This document shows, piece by piece, positions 52,531-64,000 of a stretch of DNA of 64,000 bases. Position 1 is the first letter of the stretch. Every line of letters starts with the position of its first letter. Made by a program: the position numbers and the translations under genes. The DNA is taken from positions 620,001-684,000 of the forward strand of contig MBPM02000023.1 in assembly GCA_001695595.3 (NCBI GenBank), written 5' to 3'. Below the pieces are notes generated by a model. That model was not told the DNA's origin. It made no database searches and saw only the letters and a program-made list of their open reading frames with translations. The stretch is from Plasmopara viticola (lineage: Eukaryota > Oomycota > Peronosporomycetes > Peronosporales > Peronosporaceae).

Positions 52531-55500
52531 CGCTTCTTTTATCTAAATTGAAGAAAATTGTGTTGAGCAAAATATGATTGGGTAGCTTAATACGGTACTG
52601 TCCCTATCCGTATAATATTACCACAGTATACTACTGTATGGTGGTCTTTGAACGTAGCGTACGACACAGGCTTATCTGTGTGATAAGCCTGTGCGATGTG
52701 AAACATGTTATCACCACGATTGATCGGTTTATTCTTTCACTTGGCCAACCACTTGCAACCTGCTAATTCGGCTTGTAGATTGCGGACAAATTTGGATGTG
52801 AGTGATCAGATGTGGAAGTACATCATGGTTGATGTGATAACTAAGTCTATTCGAAGTGTAGCGCGTAGCTGCGTAGCCGATCAAACCGTGCCCTGTGATC
52901 GTGATCTTAAGATACACGGAGATATAACAAACGGTAGGAATGCCGGCCTGGTTATCATGGCTCAATAAATTGATCTTTTTGCGAGGCTGATACAGTCACA
53001 TATCGATGGGTTTTTGGCCACGTATTACAATGGCTTTAACTAGCTGACTTAGTAGTTTGGCGGAAACTCTCACTTAACTAATCTTACCAAACTACCGATC
53101 TCGCCAATCATGAAGCTTCAAAGCCTTTGAGTCAACTGTCGAACCCGTTTATCGCTTAACCACAGCTGTCCTCTGCCTACACTATTGTTAGACACCAGAT
53201 ACTCTATTCTTCCACGACAGCTGCAATTTTGTCCTCTGATCACGCCGTTTTTTTTTAAATAAAGCGCTTTGCCCTATGAATCCCTCCTCTGGCTTGATTT
53301 GATCGAGATTGGTCGTCGCCCCCAGAATAGGTTCAGAATTAGCTTAACGGAAGGTGGAGGTTTCATTGGAGGTCTTGCACTTGATCTTGAGCAAATATTG
53401 ACTTGTAGACAATCCAAGAAGAGCTCGGACCCTACACCAAGCCTCTCAAGATATCTGACAGACAGATCTGGACGTTAAAGGGTGATTGACGAACGCCGCG
53501 CTGACCACGCCTCCATTTGTCGTCTTCTGCCAGCGTCATCACGACCTGGTTGCACAACAACTGAACAACTCGTGGATAGATCCGGTAGTGTCACACAAAA
53601 TCTCTTGCTTAATTTTTTTATGAACACAAATTTTTCATCCCTAGATGTAATACAGGTGCTTATGGAAGCAAAAGAGAGACCAATCTCGAGTAGAGCAATA
53701 GCTGTCCAGGCCTACGAGTTAGAGGTTGGGATTGGGATAAAGCAAACTCGTAATGTCGTCAAAAGACGCAGAAAAATCATGAACACCGTGATGCTACAAG
53801 TGCTGCATCCAACAGCTCACCGATCGGCAGCTGGGACCAGATTGGATTTTTATCAAACTGAATAACTTGAACTCCACCTTGGCATTATCGCCGACTATAT
53901 CGGTCAGCATTTACAGGTCGATCAGAACTCTTATTGTTGATATAGGGTCAGATGTCTCTGCAAGCTACATTGTTGCAGTTAAGGTGATGAGAGAGACAAG
54001 AAATGTAAATATAAATTCTTTTTCCGCATCGCTTTCATCATGCATTCGCCGATGAAAGATCGCTGGCCAGCAAAACATTTTTTGTGCTTTGCTGCTTTTG
54101 AAGCTTGGACAGAGCGCTTTTTTGTTCTGCTCCATCTGGTGATAGCTAAAAAGACATTAACATTATGTTTCAGCAAAATTTGTGATCGATTTGCGAACGA
54201 AGCTACGTCTTTTTCAGAATATACAAGCTTCATGGCATCGAAAGAGGTCAATTGTGCAAGGAATTAATTAACACACCGCCACTCGCTGAGGGAGGAAGGT
54301 CGGTACTAATTCGATCATATCGATAGGATACGTAGGCGTTGTTGGTTTGTAAACCGTTAATTAAATCATGAACGAAGCACTGTCAGTACGAGAAGAATAA
54401 GATGCCCCGCCACCAGTCCTTTACTGACTCTCGTGGCTAATTTTGCAAACTCTGATGCGCCATCTTTGCGCTAACCTCCCAGTATCGGCAATCTACCTCC
54501 GCCTGCTCGTTTTTCACGACCTTTTATACTTTTTAAAATCAACAGTCGATCAATTTCTCTTGGCATTGATAGCTCGCGCTTTGTTTTGGATATGAGATTA
54601 TGGTCGCTCAATTCTCGAAGTCATCGCTAAGGTGCCACCATAGACATTCCTTCATTTGCCTTTTAGTCACTGTCTGTGCTTTGAGCCGTGTAAGTTGAGC
54701 ACGGAGATCCGTGTACATACATGACCAAGCTGCGATAGTGTAGACGACTCAGCTTTAGCTCCTGCAAAAACCGCCGAGATTATGTAGGAAGCAGTTGCGC
54801 TCCGCCGCTTCGACCCGTGTGCCTTCCAATTGCCGCGCAGCCAGGTTATAATAACGTTGGTCCTGATCCCGATTGTTATCCCACTATTGTAACTCCACTT
54901 TTTTTAGCGTCAGCGCTTCTTTTTTCTAGTCAAATCGGATCTGATATTTGTCTTAGTCGCCGGCACGTTAAAAGGCGGAACGACAGAGATGGGGCTTCGC
55001 TAAACGTTTTGAGCTCAGCCTTAGGTAACCATGACAAAATCCAAGAGGACTATGCTCTCTGTTATAAACCACAATGCAGTTTTCAGCCAAAATCATCAGC
55101 TACTGGGGCTGCGTCTACGCTTGTAGCTATCTAAAGCTTATGCAATTATAGTCGTGTAAGGAAGAGCAACGAGGTTTCTGACGTCTATCGATTGTCTCTA
55201 TGACAAACAGTTGAGAGACGCCTGTTATTAATCGGTAAGCGGGATCAATAATTGACCCAATTTTATAATGGATTTCTTGTAAGTGGAATCGCATAAGTAA
55301 AAAAATCAATCGGTATTTACTTGGCGTCATTTTGATCACCCAGGTACATTTGATCTCAGACTGCTAATCAACTTTGGGAGTTGAGTGGCTACGTAGCTTC
55401 TGCATACGTTTTGGATTAAGCGTGGACTACTCACGTCAACAAAGAGCCGCAATATACATCGTGTTATTGTAACATTAATTGATGATCCATAATTTTGGGG

Positions 55501-56661
55501 CTATTCAATTAGGCATAACAATAACATGTTACACAACGCATTTGCCTCTTTGTAAAACCCTCATTTGCAATTACTTTGAAAGAGGACGTAGAATGATTAA
55601 TCCCTTTACGAAGATATGGTGTCGGCAGAGCAGCAAGTGAGAACATAAACGAGTTTTTAGAAGAGAAAGATTTTCTTTAAATAACATAAGACAATAATGT
55701 TCTGTGGCTAAAACTCACATAGCTACCGTTTGTTACGAATCAGCGATATTCACGTTGACAGAGACTAGGCTTATTCGGACGGCGTAATCAATTTCCCTGC
55801 TTAAAAGCAGTCAGAAATAAATTTCTTATGCAAGATTTAAATGATACGTGTATATTGCTCTAATTGATCACATACCTGGCGCGCTGCCCGAAAAATCGCA
55901 TTAGGCGTTCTGTGTCCCATCACGGCGGACCCAACGAGCTCAAGATGCACAATTAAGTCAAGAGGCATCAGAGGCGTAAGCCAGCGTAAACGCGGTGGGA
56001 CTTCAAGCATTTCCACAATTTTTGGTCAACTTTCTCCGTCAATCGGCATTGCGGGTGCAGTGTGTGGTTGGGGCGTCGCGATTTTGTGAGAGCCACTTCA
56101 TCACAGCAGTAATATTGTAGCTCAGCATCACACGGTCAGTGGAGGAAAACGAATACGCCGGTGATTGTATCTATAACTTCAATATCATCAAGCTTCGTTC
56201 AAACTGAGATCGTCGGCCTCAGCGGACGAATCACGTAGAGCCCTCGCATCGTCGCTTATAGTCAATAATTATGCCTGGACACCAATCCCACTACACTCTA
56301 ATAAGTTCAGTGATATCTTTCGTTGCTCCTCCGCATCACACTATCACCGCATGTGGTCCTTAGATTATACACTCCGTATTGTAAGCACTGTGATAAACAA
56401 TTATCCAATTTCACTACTTTGTGCACCTCAATCCCCAGCTTATTCAGGTGGGGCACAAGTAGCGTTTCCATCAGCACATCCACTGACAGAACCAAAACCT
56501 AAAATATCAAGCATAGAATACCCTTTTCGTCTAATCAGCCACAAGCTCTTTGCCTTTAACCCTTCTCCGTCCGATTGATTCAATGCTGCCAAATTGTTTA
56601 CGTGTATGGCAAGTAATTAGCAAACCCAATACTTAGCATATTTAGAAGCTCTTCAACTTTG
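52531..56661. other. 4.1-kb gap without a supported gene
   Basis: Only short frames. A 127-codon plus frame at 53482-53865 starts with GTG and has no motif. An ATG frame at 52705-52968 (87 codons) is unrecognised. A small palindrome at 52665-52693 is the one structure visible. Confidence 0.5.
52665..52693. repeat. 12-bp perfect-arm palindrome with 5-nt loop
   Basis: CACAGGCTTATC and its complement GATAAGCCTGTG surround TGTGT, about 135 bp upstream of the TauE/SafE gene's start codon. It could be a cis element or chance; nothing else supports function. Confidence 0.6.
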
Positions 56662-56782
56662 AGAAGCAGCGTAGCTTTTAGCCGTCGAACATTTAAGTTG
56701 AATGTACAGTGGTACCCAACTTCTAGCGGTGCCACTGTACATTCAACTTAAATGTTCGACGGCTAAAAGCTACGCTGCTTCT
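56662..56782. repeat. Hairpin with 51-bp perfect arms
   Basis: Arms 56662-56712 and 56732-56782 are exact inverse complements over 51 bp, with a 19-nt loop 56713-56731. Perfect pairing implies a recent origin. Transcription across it would give a long double-stranded RNA stem, and a palindrome of this length is generally unstable. It may be a foldback transposon or a small-RNA precursor; no coding sequence supports either. Confidence 0.9.
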
Positions 56783-58522
56783 TGTAAAATTAGTTTTTCA
56801 GCTTACAATAATACCTCTTATACTTTACTTCTATGAAGGGCTTGGGGGCCACTTTTTTCCACTTTCTCACAAATGCACTCTGTTTGCTTGTGGCGGATAG
56901 TGTATGCCCTCTTGGATGGTATTCAGAGTAGGAGAAAAAGCGCGAGCTTTCGTCTTGGCGGATTGTGCACCACAAACGCGACGATAGGGGCAGTGCTTGG
57001 TCTTCCTAAACAAAACTCTAACACAACAGCCAAAGGCGACTACGCTCACTGAAATTTACTGAAGGATGACCTATTTCATACTCCTTGCGCACAACTCTCT
57101 CAATAAAGCTCTAAGCCTTCGGCATCTTCTAGCCAAACATGCATGCATAGCCATGTCCAGGTCATTTATCGACTGACTAAAAGGTTTTAAAGAGCGCATC
57201 CCCATTTGCCCACAAACATCACCTTTGCTCTCATTCGTTCAAAGATAACAAACGTCTGTAAGACTTTGCTTGTGGTAAGAACTCTCTACACAGCAACTTC
57301 AGTTTAAACTTCCGAAGTTGCTCAAGTCCGTAAGCTTTCTTTAAAAATTGACGGCATATTTCTGCTTTGCTCGCAGATAAGCTTTTAGTATTTCGTCCGT
57401 GATCTTTATTGTTTTGTCGGCTCTGGATATGTGATGGAATTACAAAGCACGAGGAACAAGCATAAAAAATCGATATTAGCTTTCGCGTTAGGTGCAAAAG
57501 TGGCATTGTGGCTTGCACCAGATAGGCATAGGTGCTGGATGCTTTCTTCCTCATCGAGTTCACTTTTTTTCTCGTGCAAACTATGACCTTCTTTTGACAG
57601 GCAAATAGCTTTCCGCACTTCGACTCACATAAAAGCCTTTGGCTCTACAGTGACTATCTAGAGCCCCACTCACCTTATGATTTTCTATCTGACTAGGCTG
57701 TTGCAAAAGGTGGCTTTTAGTCCAAAGGTTGCATGTCTAGCGCTAGATTTAATAAGTTCAATTGCTGAAAGACCGAGTACGACGACCATTTAACAACTAC
57801 TAATACAATAAAAATTGTAATTCAGTTTGTCTTTGTCGCTCGAAGTATGCCTTTTCTCAGCAGATTTCTCACGCAAAGACTACACAAAATCAATTAGCTC
57901 GCCTTATTCCCAGCGATGACACATAATTTCAAGAGGTCTTATAAGAGTCTGAATTATCGGTGTCGAGATAATCGCAAAAGAAAACGCCTCAGCTTACCTC
58001 ATATTGATACCTTTAAATTAACTTGAAAATCAATAAAGCTCCCAGTATATGATTCAGGCTAGCGCTGACTAAGAGCGTCAGAGCTGACAAATTCTGTATG
58101 ATTAGCGATACTTGAGCACACTACTTACGCAAAAATTCAATTTCAGACATGCTCTGGCACTATGCGTATGACGCACGAAGATTGCGTGGCATACACGTCT
58201 GTGCTATGCGTACCAAACGTCATGCGTTTCTAGTTCTAGTTCGACGATGCTCTCAATGGTTAAGACATTCACAATCTTTAAGTTTTTTCATTCTGTCGCT
58301 AATTTTGGATGTACTCTACCTTTGTAACCTAGTGGGGTCAAACATTGGATTTGTGAACAATATATGAACATAAATGCAAAACAAGAAAACATACTTCTTA
58401 AATTTATAAATGTATTTCATTTTTGTCATTTATCTGGTGGCATCGTTTTGACTAATAGAAACTCACACGTGGTCTTAAAATGCACGAACTGCAAGGTGTA
58501 CGTGATCCGCATCCTGCATATC
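56783..58522. other. Gap with possible decayed minus-strand coding pieces
   Basis: Minus-strand frames at 57618-57231 and 57049-56790 look protein-like in places (SKEGHSLHEKKSELDEEESI, AEICRQFLKKAYGLEQLRK) but switch frame often. They may be an old transposase or effector-like fragment. I cannot name it. Confidence 0.35.
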
Positions 58523-58668
58523 TGTTGAGAAGAAAGTAAAAATCGAAGTGAATATATTTATCTTGACCAATGAATGGCTACCATATGTAATTACTAACTG
58601 TAACTTACTTGTAAATACTGTGTAGCCATTCACCTGTTCAACATGCATTCAGCGGTGTAATTTTAACA
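58523..58668 (-). repeat. 3' LTR of the Ty1/copia element
   Basis: 146 bp, TGTTGAG ... TTTTAACA on the plus strand; the element is transcribed in reverse. It differs from the other LTR by two substitutions as I read it. A purine-rich tract (GAGTGGGAG on the minus strand) adjoins its inner side. Confidence 0.9.
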
Positions 58669-58681
58669 CTCCCACTCACCG

Positions 58682-60457
58682 CTAATGCTGTGTGTCCTTT
58701 GTTGCTGACTTGGTCTTGATTCCGGTGGCTTCGCGCAGATACTTAAGCATCTTGGTCCCAACTGCCTTCGTCAGCATATCTGCAAGCTGACTCTTCGTGT
58801 CGATATATTCGATCTTCAACAGTCCTTCTCGCACGTTCTCTCGAATAAAGTGGTGCTTGATGTCCATATGCTTCGTCCTAGCATGGAATCCGGCGTTATT
58901 GGCTAACGCAATAGCACCCTGGTTGTCTTCCCAAACCTGTGTGCCTTCAACTTGCTCGTGACCCATGTCCTTTAGTATTGCCCGCGTCCAAAGAACTTCT
59001 TGTGTGCATAAACAGGGAGCCATGTACTCAGCTTCTGCTGAGCTCAGCGCAACTGTCCACTGGTACTTCGACTTAAATACCACTGGTGCGCTTGCAATCA
59101 TGACCATAATTCCCGAGACCGAGCGTCTGTCCTCCGTGTTGCTGCCCCATTCTGCATCCGAGTATGCCTTAACCGTAACGCTTCCAGTTCCTCGGTAGAC
59201 GATACCGATTTGACGCGTGGTCTTCAGAAACCGTACTACTCGAATTGCTGCGCTCCAATGTTGTAGTCCTGGGTTCTCCAGAAAACGTGATAGCTGCGTC
59301 ACCACGTAAGCAATATCAGGCCGAGTGCATGTCGTTATGTACAGCAAGCATCCAATCAAAGAGCGATAAGGCTTTGATCGCATTGTCGACCGTCCCTCTT
59401 CCGTTGTGGGTGACTGCTTTAACGACAGCTTCAATCCTGATACGCAAGGGTTTTCAACACTTGTGGCATCTTGTTGACCGAATCGCTTGACCACGTCATC
59501 GATATAGCGAGTCTGTTTGATCATCAACATTCCAGCTGACCTGTCGTGATCAATTTCCATACCCAAGATAAATTCCGCCTGACCAAGCTCCTTCATCTTG
59601 AAAGCATTCTTGAGTACTCCCTTTACTTGATTTAGTTCTTTGCTGCTTCTTGCTGCGATAATCATGTCATCCAGATATAGTCCAACGTAAGCAAAATCTC
59701 CTTTAGTTCTCTTGACATAAACACATTGATCTGCTCCGCAACTCTTAAAGCCATTCCTGACGAAGACACGATGTATTGTCTTGTTCCAGGCACTCGCTGC
59801 TTGCTTAAGTCCGTAAAAAGCCTTGTTTAGTTGACATATGTATCCTTGAGTATTGTCGACACATAGCGAAACTTCCATGAAAACGTTGCCCGTCAACACG
59901 CTATTAAGAAAAGCCATGTCGACGTCCAGCTGTTCCATTTGATAGCCATATTCAACACATACCGCGAGAATTATTCGGATCGAATTCATGTTGGCAATTG
60001 GGGAATATGTCTCGAAAATGTCAACGCAATACTTCTGCTTGAAACCTTTCGCGACTAGTCGTGCCTTGTATCGCACGATAGCGCCATTCTGATCACGCTT
60101 TTTGGCAAATACCCATCGTGATCCAATTGCGCGTCCGATTTTCCCCCGCGGCTGCAATGTCCACGTTTTATTCTCTTCGTGAGAGCGAAGCTCAGCATCC
60201 ATTGCTTCACGCCATTTCATTGCATCGTCGCTTGCCATTGCTTGAGTATAAGTAGTTGGTGAGTCCGTATCATCGTCAATGTTCACAGCGTAGGCAAGAA
60301 AGGCTTCCGCAATCAGTCCATCTTCGTCAATCCTAGCACGCTTTGGAGTCGGTGGGCCCTCACTGCCTTCTGTTGACTCTCCACTATCGGAATCATTTCT
60401 TAGCATTAGCACTGGCTCACGTCTTATTCGTGTTCGCTCCAATTCAGGCCGAAACAA
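58682..60457 (-). pseudogene. Copia Pol, reverse transcriptase and RNase H part
   Basis: 591 codons in one frame, truncated at its beginning by a frameshift against the upstream Gag-integrase frame. RVT_2 begins near RWVFAKKRDQNGAIVRYKAR, and the catalytic Y-L-D-D box is in VGLYLDDMIIAA. RNase H shows KAYSDAEWGSN and ALSSAEAEYMA. The last residues sit 10-20 bp from the 3' LTR. It copies RNA into cDNA in virus-like particles. The enzyme domains look intact, but there is no clean start. Confidence 0.88.
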
Positions 60458-60645
60458 GAAGACACCAAACGATCTTCTTGTTGCACTTGGGAAGGTTGAT
60501 GATACTCCGTTAGCTCAAGCCCGTTTCGTACAGAGCTCTCAGAAGGCATTAGCCGCTGTACAACGGCACTTGGCGTACGACTTACATCCTCCATATCGAC
60601 ATCCTCGACTGTCTCTTCGACAGCTCCCATGGGATCGTCCGGAAC

Positions 60646-62697
60646 TTACTGTCGATCCACTTGATGCTGAACATTGACTTCATCACCATCCTTAGCTACT
60701 TGCACAATTGTTTCCGGCTTAAGCTCTTGCGTGTCGTAGATGCCGCCCACCTCACGCTCATCCAACTTTACAGAGCGGGTCACTTTAATCTTGGCATTCT
60801 CCAAGTCAAAAACGCGATAGCCCTTGACATTCTCTGCATAGCCAAGAAACATACACTTGAAGCTCTTGAGTTCCAGTCTGGTCCGTTTCACATCGTCACT
60901 ATGAGCGTAGCCTTGCAAACCAAATACGCGCACGCGATATATTCGAGACTTCATCCTGAAAACTAGCTTATACAGCGTGGTGTCAGGATGGACCGTATTG
61001 CTGGAGCGATTAATTAAATAAACCGCTGTATTTACCGCTTCCGCCCACCATTCCGTCGATACGCTCTTGTAGTGTAACATGCTGCGGGCTTTCTCCATAA
61101 TTGTCCTGTTCATACGCTCCGCTACTCCGTTCTGCTGCGGGCTGTATGGGACGGAGCGTTGGTGTACAATGCCGTTCTCTTGACATATTCCTGCCATTTT
61201 CTTGTTTACGAACTCGATTCCGTTGTCGGATCGCAAACATCTTAGTCGTGCACCCCACTGGTTTTCGTATAATGTCAGAAACTCCTTGAACTTGCCAGCC
61301 ACTTCACTCTTGCTCTTGATCAGAAAAAATGCAACATATCGTGAAAAGTCATCCACAAACGTGAAAATGAATTTGGCACCACCCTTCGGGATAGTTCGCA
61401 TTGGCCCCATGACATCTGTGTGAACACGCTCCAACACACGTGTCGTCTTTGTCATTGAACGAGACGGAAACACCGTGATCGTCTGCTTGCCCTTCAAACA
61501 CCCGGCACACAATATTTCCACACATTGCTTGATAATTGGGATACCAATAGTTAATCGCTGTGTCCTGATCAGCGCATCCTTGCTGGGGTGCCCCATGCGT
61601 GCATGCCAAAGCTCCCACTGATTGTCAGCCCCGGTATATTCAACGAGACATGCTTTTTCTTGCTCACAGTCAAGAAAATACGACTTTTCAACTTTTGTGC
61701 CCGACGCAATTGCTTGCTTCTTTTTCCAAGTGACACATGACGAACGCGAAATTTCCACACTCATGCCACGCTCTGCCAGCTTGCCAACTGACAGCAATCT
61801 TCTGTCGAGTCCGGGAATGTGCAGAACTTTAACCATGCGAATTCTCATTCCGTTCAAACCAGTCAATTTTACCGTGCCGGATCCTTTGACAAGCAACTTC
61901 TTCCCGTCTGCAATCGTAACTTCGATGCTAGCTTCTAGGCCCTTGTAATCAAACAAGTCCTTCCTGTGTGGGGTCATGTGGGAAGTTGCTCCACTGTCAA
62001 TCAGCCATCCTGATGACTTCCTTTCTCCAAACTGGTCACAGTTGAAGCACTTGCCCTTGAATCCGCCGTTATTGCGTGGAGGACCACCCTTTCGCCCATT
62101 GTCCCGTCCTTCTTTGAATCTTCTAGCATTTCCATTTCCATTAAAGCGAAACGCTTTCTCTGTATCTTCTTTTCTCTGCAGCTTCTCCTTGACTTCTATC
62201 AACGAAATATCCCTTGCATTTTCCACAATCGACGAAATCAAGTCGTACTCCAAAGGTAGACTGCTGAGAAGTACCACCAGCTGGCGTGACTCATCAATTT
62301 GCTCTCCCGTAGTGTGTAGTCCCAGTACTAGCTCGTCAAAAGAGTCCAGATGCTCTGCCATGCTTGTTCCACTTTCCATCTTGAGCTCATGTAGTCGACG
62401 AGTCATCACAACACGATTGTGAATAGTCGAGCGATTGTAGAAATCGCGGAGGGTTCCCCACGCCTCCATAGCACGCGTAGCCGACCGAAGCTTGGTCTGG
62501 TGCTGGATCTCAACGCCTTGAGCAATGATGCCTAGCGCCTTGGCATCATTTACCAGCCACGCCTCCGTGACGTCCTTCTCTTCCTTGACGGCCATGATGT
62601 GTCTCAGGAGACCCTTCCGCGCCAGGGTCATCCTCATGTTAAACTCCCAGTGGTAATTGTTACCACTTCCTAGGAGGACTTCGGTGTGCTTGTTCAT
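60646..62697 (-). pseudogene. Copia Gag, protease and integrase part
   Basis: 683 codons from ATG 62697, 43 nt inside the 5' LTR. Gag of the UBN2 type covers about residues 1-190. Only the first half of a CCHC knuckle remains (CFNCDQFGERK), then the protease LIDSGATSHMT. Integrase follows: zinc-binding ELWHARMGHPSKDAL, catalytic D in HTDVMGPM, D in RSDNGIEFVN and E in QQNGVAERMNRT. It ends in a premature TAA at 60646-60648, after which the same frame continues to 60424 before a frameshift to the reverse transcriptase. Confidence 0.88.
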
Positions 62698-62739
62698 ATT
62701 GGGCGAGAACGTTGCTTGAGCTTGTTGCGGCTGTTAACC

Positions 62740-62885
62740 TGTTGAGAAGAAAGTAAAAACCGAAGTGAATATATTTATCTTGACCAATGAATGGCTACCA
62801 TATGTAATTACTAACTGTAACTTACTTGTAAATACTGTGAAGCCATTCACCTGTTCAACATGCATTCAGCGGTGTAATTTTAACA
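62740..62885 (-). repeat. 5' LTR of the Ty1/copia element
   Basis: 146 bp, partner of 58523-58668. The sequence inward of it on the minus strand (GGTTAACAGCCGCAAC) is the primer-binding region; I do not recognise the priming tRNA. Confidence 0.9.
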
Positions 62886-64000
62886 ACATCTCAAACATCG
62901 TATTGACATCTGCGCTGTCCTTTAAAGCGAAATTACGCTGTCTTTGATGTTTTTAAATATGATACATGACAAATTACATAAGGACCAGCCAATAAAACTC
63001 GCATTTGAATATTGATCTGTTGCGAGCGCTCCTGCACAGAGAAGTTTTGCAAGAGCGTGAAAAGTATACTATCGTGTACCCTGCTTACTTTTAAACGATC
63101 ATCATTGTTTGCTAGCTTTCCATGCAAAGGGCAGCTGCGGGAACAAGCTAGAACATCCGAGGTAAATTTTAGTGGTTTTTGAAAGCTAGCAGTGTCCTCA
63201 AATATTAATCCGAGGGCTAGTTAATACTATATTTTCAATATATGAGGCGTATACGCATAATGAAATATGCTTTTTTTGAAAATGGGATATTCGTGTGCCC
63301 TTTTTCGTAACGGATATCTAAGCTGTGATAACAAAATGGCTTGGTGTAGGTCCGCCGCGTTTACCCACGCGACTTCTAGCTATTGCACAGCCAGATTGAT
63401 TTGAGCTTGTAAGCGTTAACGGGACAAAGGTTAGTCGACCAGCCGACTATTTACACCAAAGACCGCTTGTTGTGACTCTGATTTGCCATTATACTTTTCA
63501 TCTATTTTGGTATATAGTCACGATACACATGTGATCAGCGTACATCAATCTCGTAAAAAGATCAATTTTTTAAGCCATCACACCAGACTGGTGCCCCAAT
63601 CTATTATAATCACCTCAAGAAATAGTACAGCACGAGCACGATCCGATCTGATTTGCGGTAACTGACCGACTACACAGCTCTTATGAAAACATCAGAATAT
63701 TAATGATCAATAAGCTCGCCAGTGATCTAGCAGTCAGATCAGTGATCTCGATTTTCTCTAATGGTAAAAATTAGAAAAGAATTGGACATCACATTCTACA
63801 TAGCCAAAGGCTTGCGTCTGCCCAAAATAGGTTTTGTCAGACGCTGCAATCTTCCTCTTCTCATCCAAACTCGCTGTTGGAGCGATCAGGCATTGGAAAA
63901 TCACGGTCGCCAACAAATGACTGACATTACTCTTACACGGTAACCAATCGGGTCGAATTCGTACCGGATGTGCCCTCTACATAGCCCAGATTACACATCA
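62886..64000. other. AT-rich end of window, no gene seen
   Basis: Short unsupported frames only. The right flank of the copia element starts with the target duplication and has no recognisable gene to the window edge. Confidence 0.5.

Larger units (their letters stand above)
58523..62885 (-). mobile_element. Ty1/copia LTR retrotransposon, recent but defective
   Basis: 4.36 kb with two 146-bp LTRs ending in inverted TGTTRAR/YYTTAACA termini. Flanks read ATATC before and ACATC after, a 5-bp target duplication with one difference. Gag, protease, integrase, reverse transcriptase and RNase H follow in the copia order on the minus strand. The zinc knuckle of Gag is truncated, one stop and one frameshift separate integrase and reverse transcriptase, so it cannot make the full polyprotein. 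The near-identical LTRs indicate a young insertion. Confidence 0.92.

Noticed and set aside
53482..53865. 127-codon plus-strand frame as a gene
   Set aside because: GTG start, no known motif and no neighbours; codon use resembles the surrounding noncoding sequence.

Overview
The window is nuclear DNA of a eukaryote, most likely an oomycete (a downy mildew or Phytophthora relative). The evidence is short introns (about 45 to 90 nt) with GT-AG ends, compact housekeeping genes between long AT-rich repeat-filled gaps, Crinkler-like (CRN) fragments, and a mix of Ty1/copia, Mutator-like, SINE and Maverick-like elements. Species cannot be fixed from the sequence alone. Exon joins below were worked out by hand from reading frame, splice signals and phase; none was tested against transcripts.

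Layout. 1-9.3 kb is a gene island. It holds a possible gene 3' end at the left edge, a SINE-like retroposon, a five-exon ubiquitin-like membrane protein (TMUB type), a five-exon CBS-CBS-PB1 protein with a C-terminal membrane anchor (minus strand), a conserved uncharacterised protein divergently paired with it, and the WD40 protein UTP13 of the small-subunit processome. 9.3-21.9 kb is a gene desert. 22.3-23.9 kb carries a six-exon PLP enzyme of the D-cysteine desulfhydrase / ACC deaminase family, with a second, inverted copy of the same SINE just upstream. 23.93-34.37 kb is a decayed Maverick/Polinton-like virus element with degenerate terminal inverted repeats. Inside are remnants of a packaging ATPase, a minor-capsid-type protein and a small virion-type protein, and a duplicated CRN-like cassette. 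A tRNA-derived SINE with its own target duplication sits in the right terminal repeat. 34.8-39.3 kb is a second gene island: a FOXRED1-like oxidoreductase, mitochondrial ribosomal protein uL4m and two coiled-coil proteins. 39.7-41.3 kb is a broken Mutator-like transposase. 41.6-46.5 kb is another gap. 46.8-52.5 kb is a minus-strand island: a BMT5-like rRNA methyltransferase, the eight-exon histone H2B ubiquitin ligase BRE1, and a seven-exon TauE/SafE-type membrane transporter. 52.5-58.5 kb is a gap with a 51-bp perfect-arm hairpin at 56.7 kb. 58.5-62.9 kb is a young but disabled Ty1/copia retrotransposon with 146-bp LTRs.

How it fits together. The host genes are basic housekeeping (ribosome biogenesis by UTP13 and the BMT5-like enzyme, mitochondrial function by uL4m and FOXRED1, chromatin by BRE1) and show no pathway cluster. 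The interesting biology is in the mobile fraction. The 10-kb Maverick/polinton-like element is recognisable from packaging and capsid remnants plus its own terminal repeats, and carries effector-like CRN pieces. Its order can be reconstructed because a SINE later landed inside one terminal repeat.
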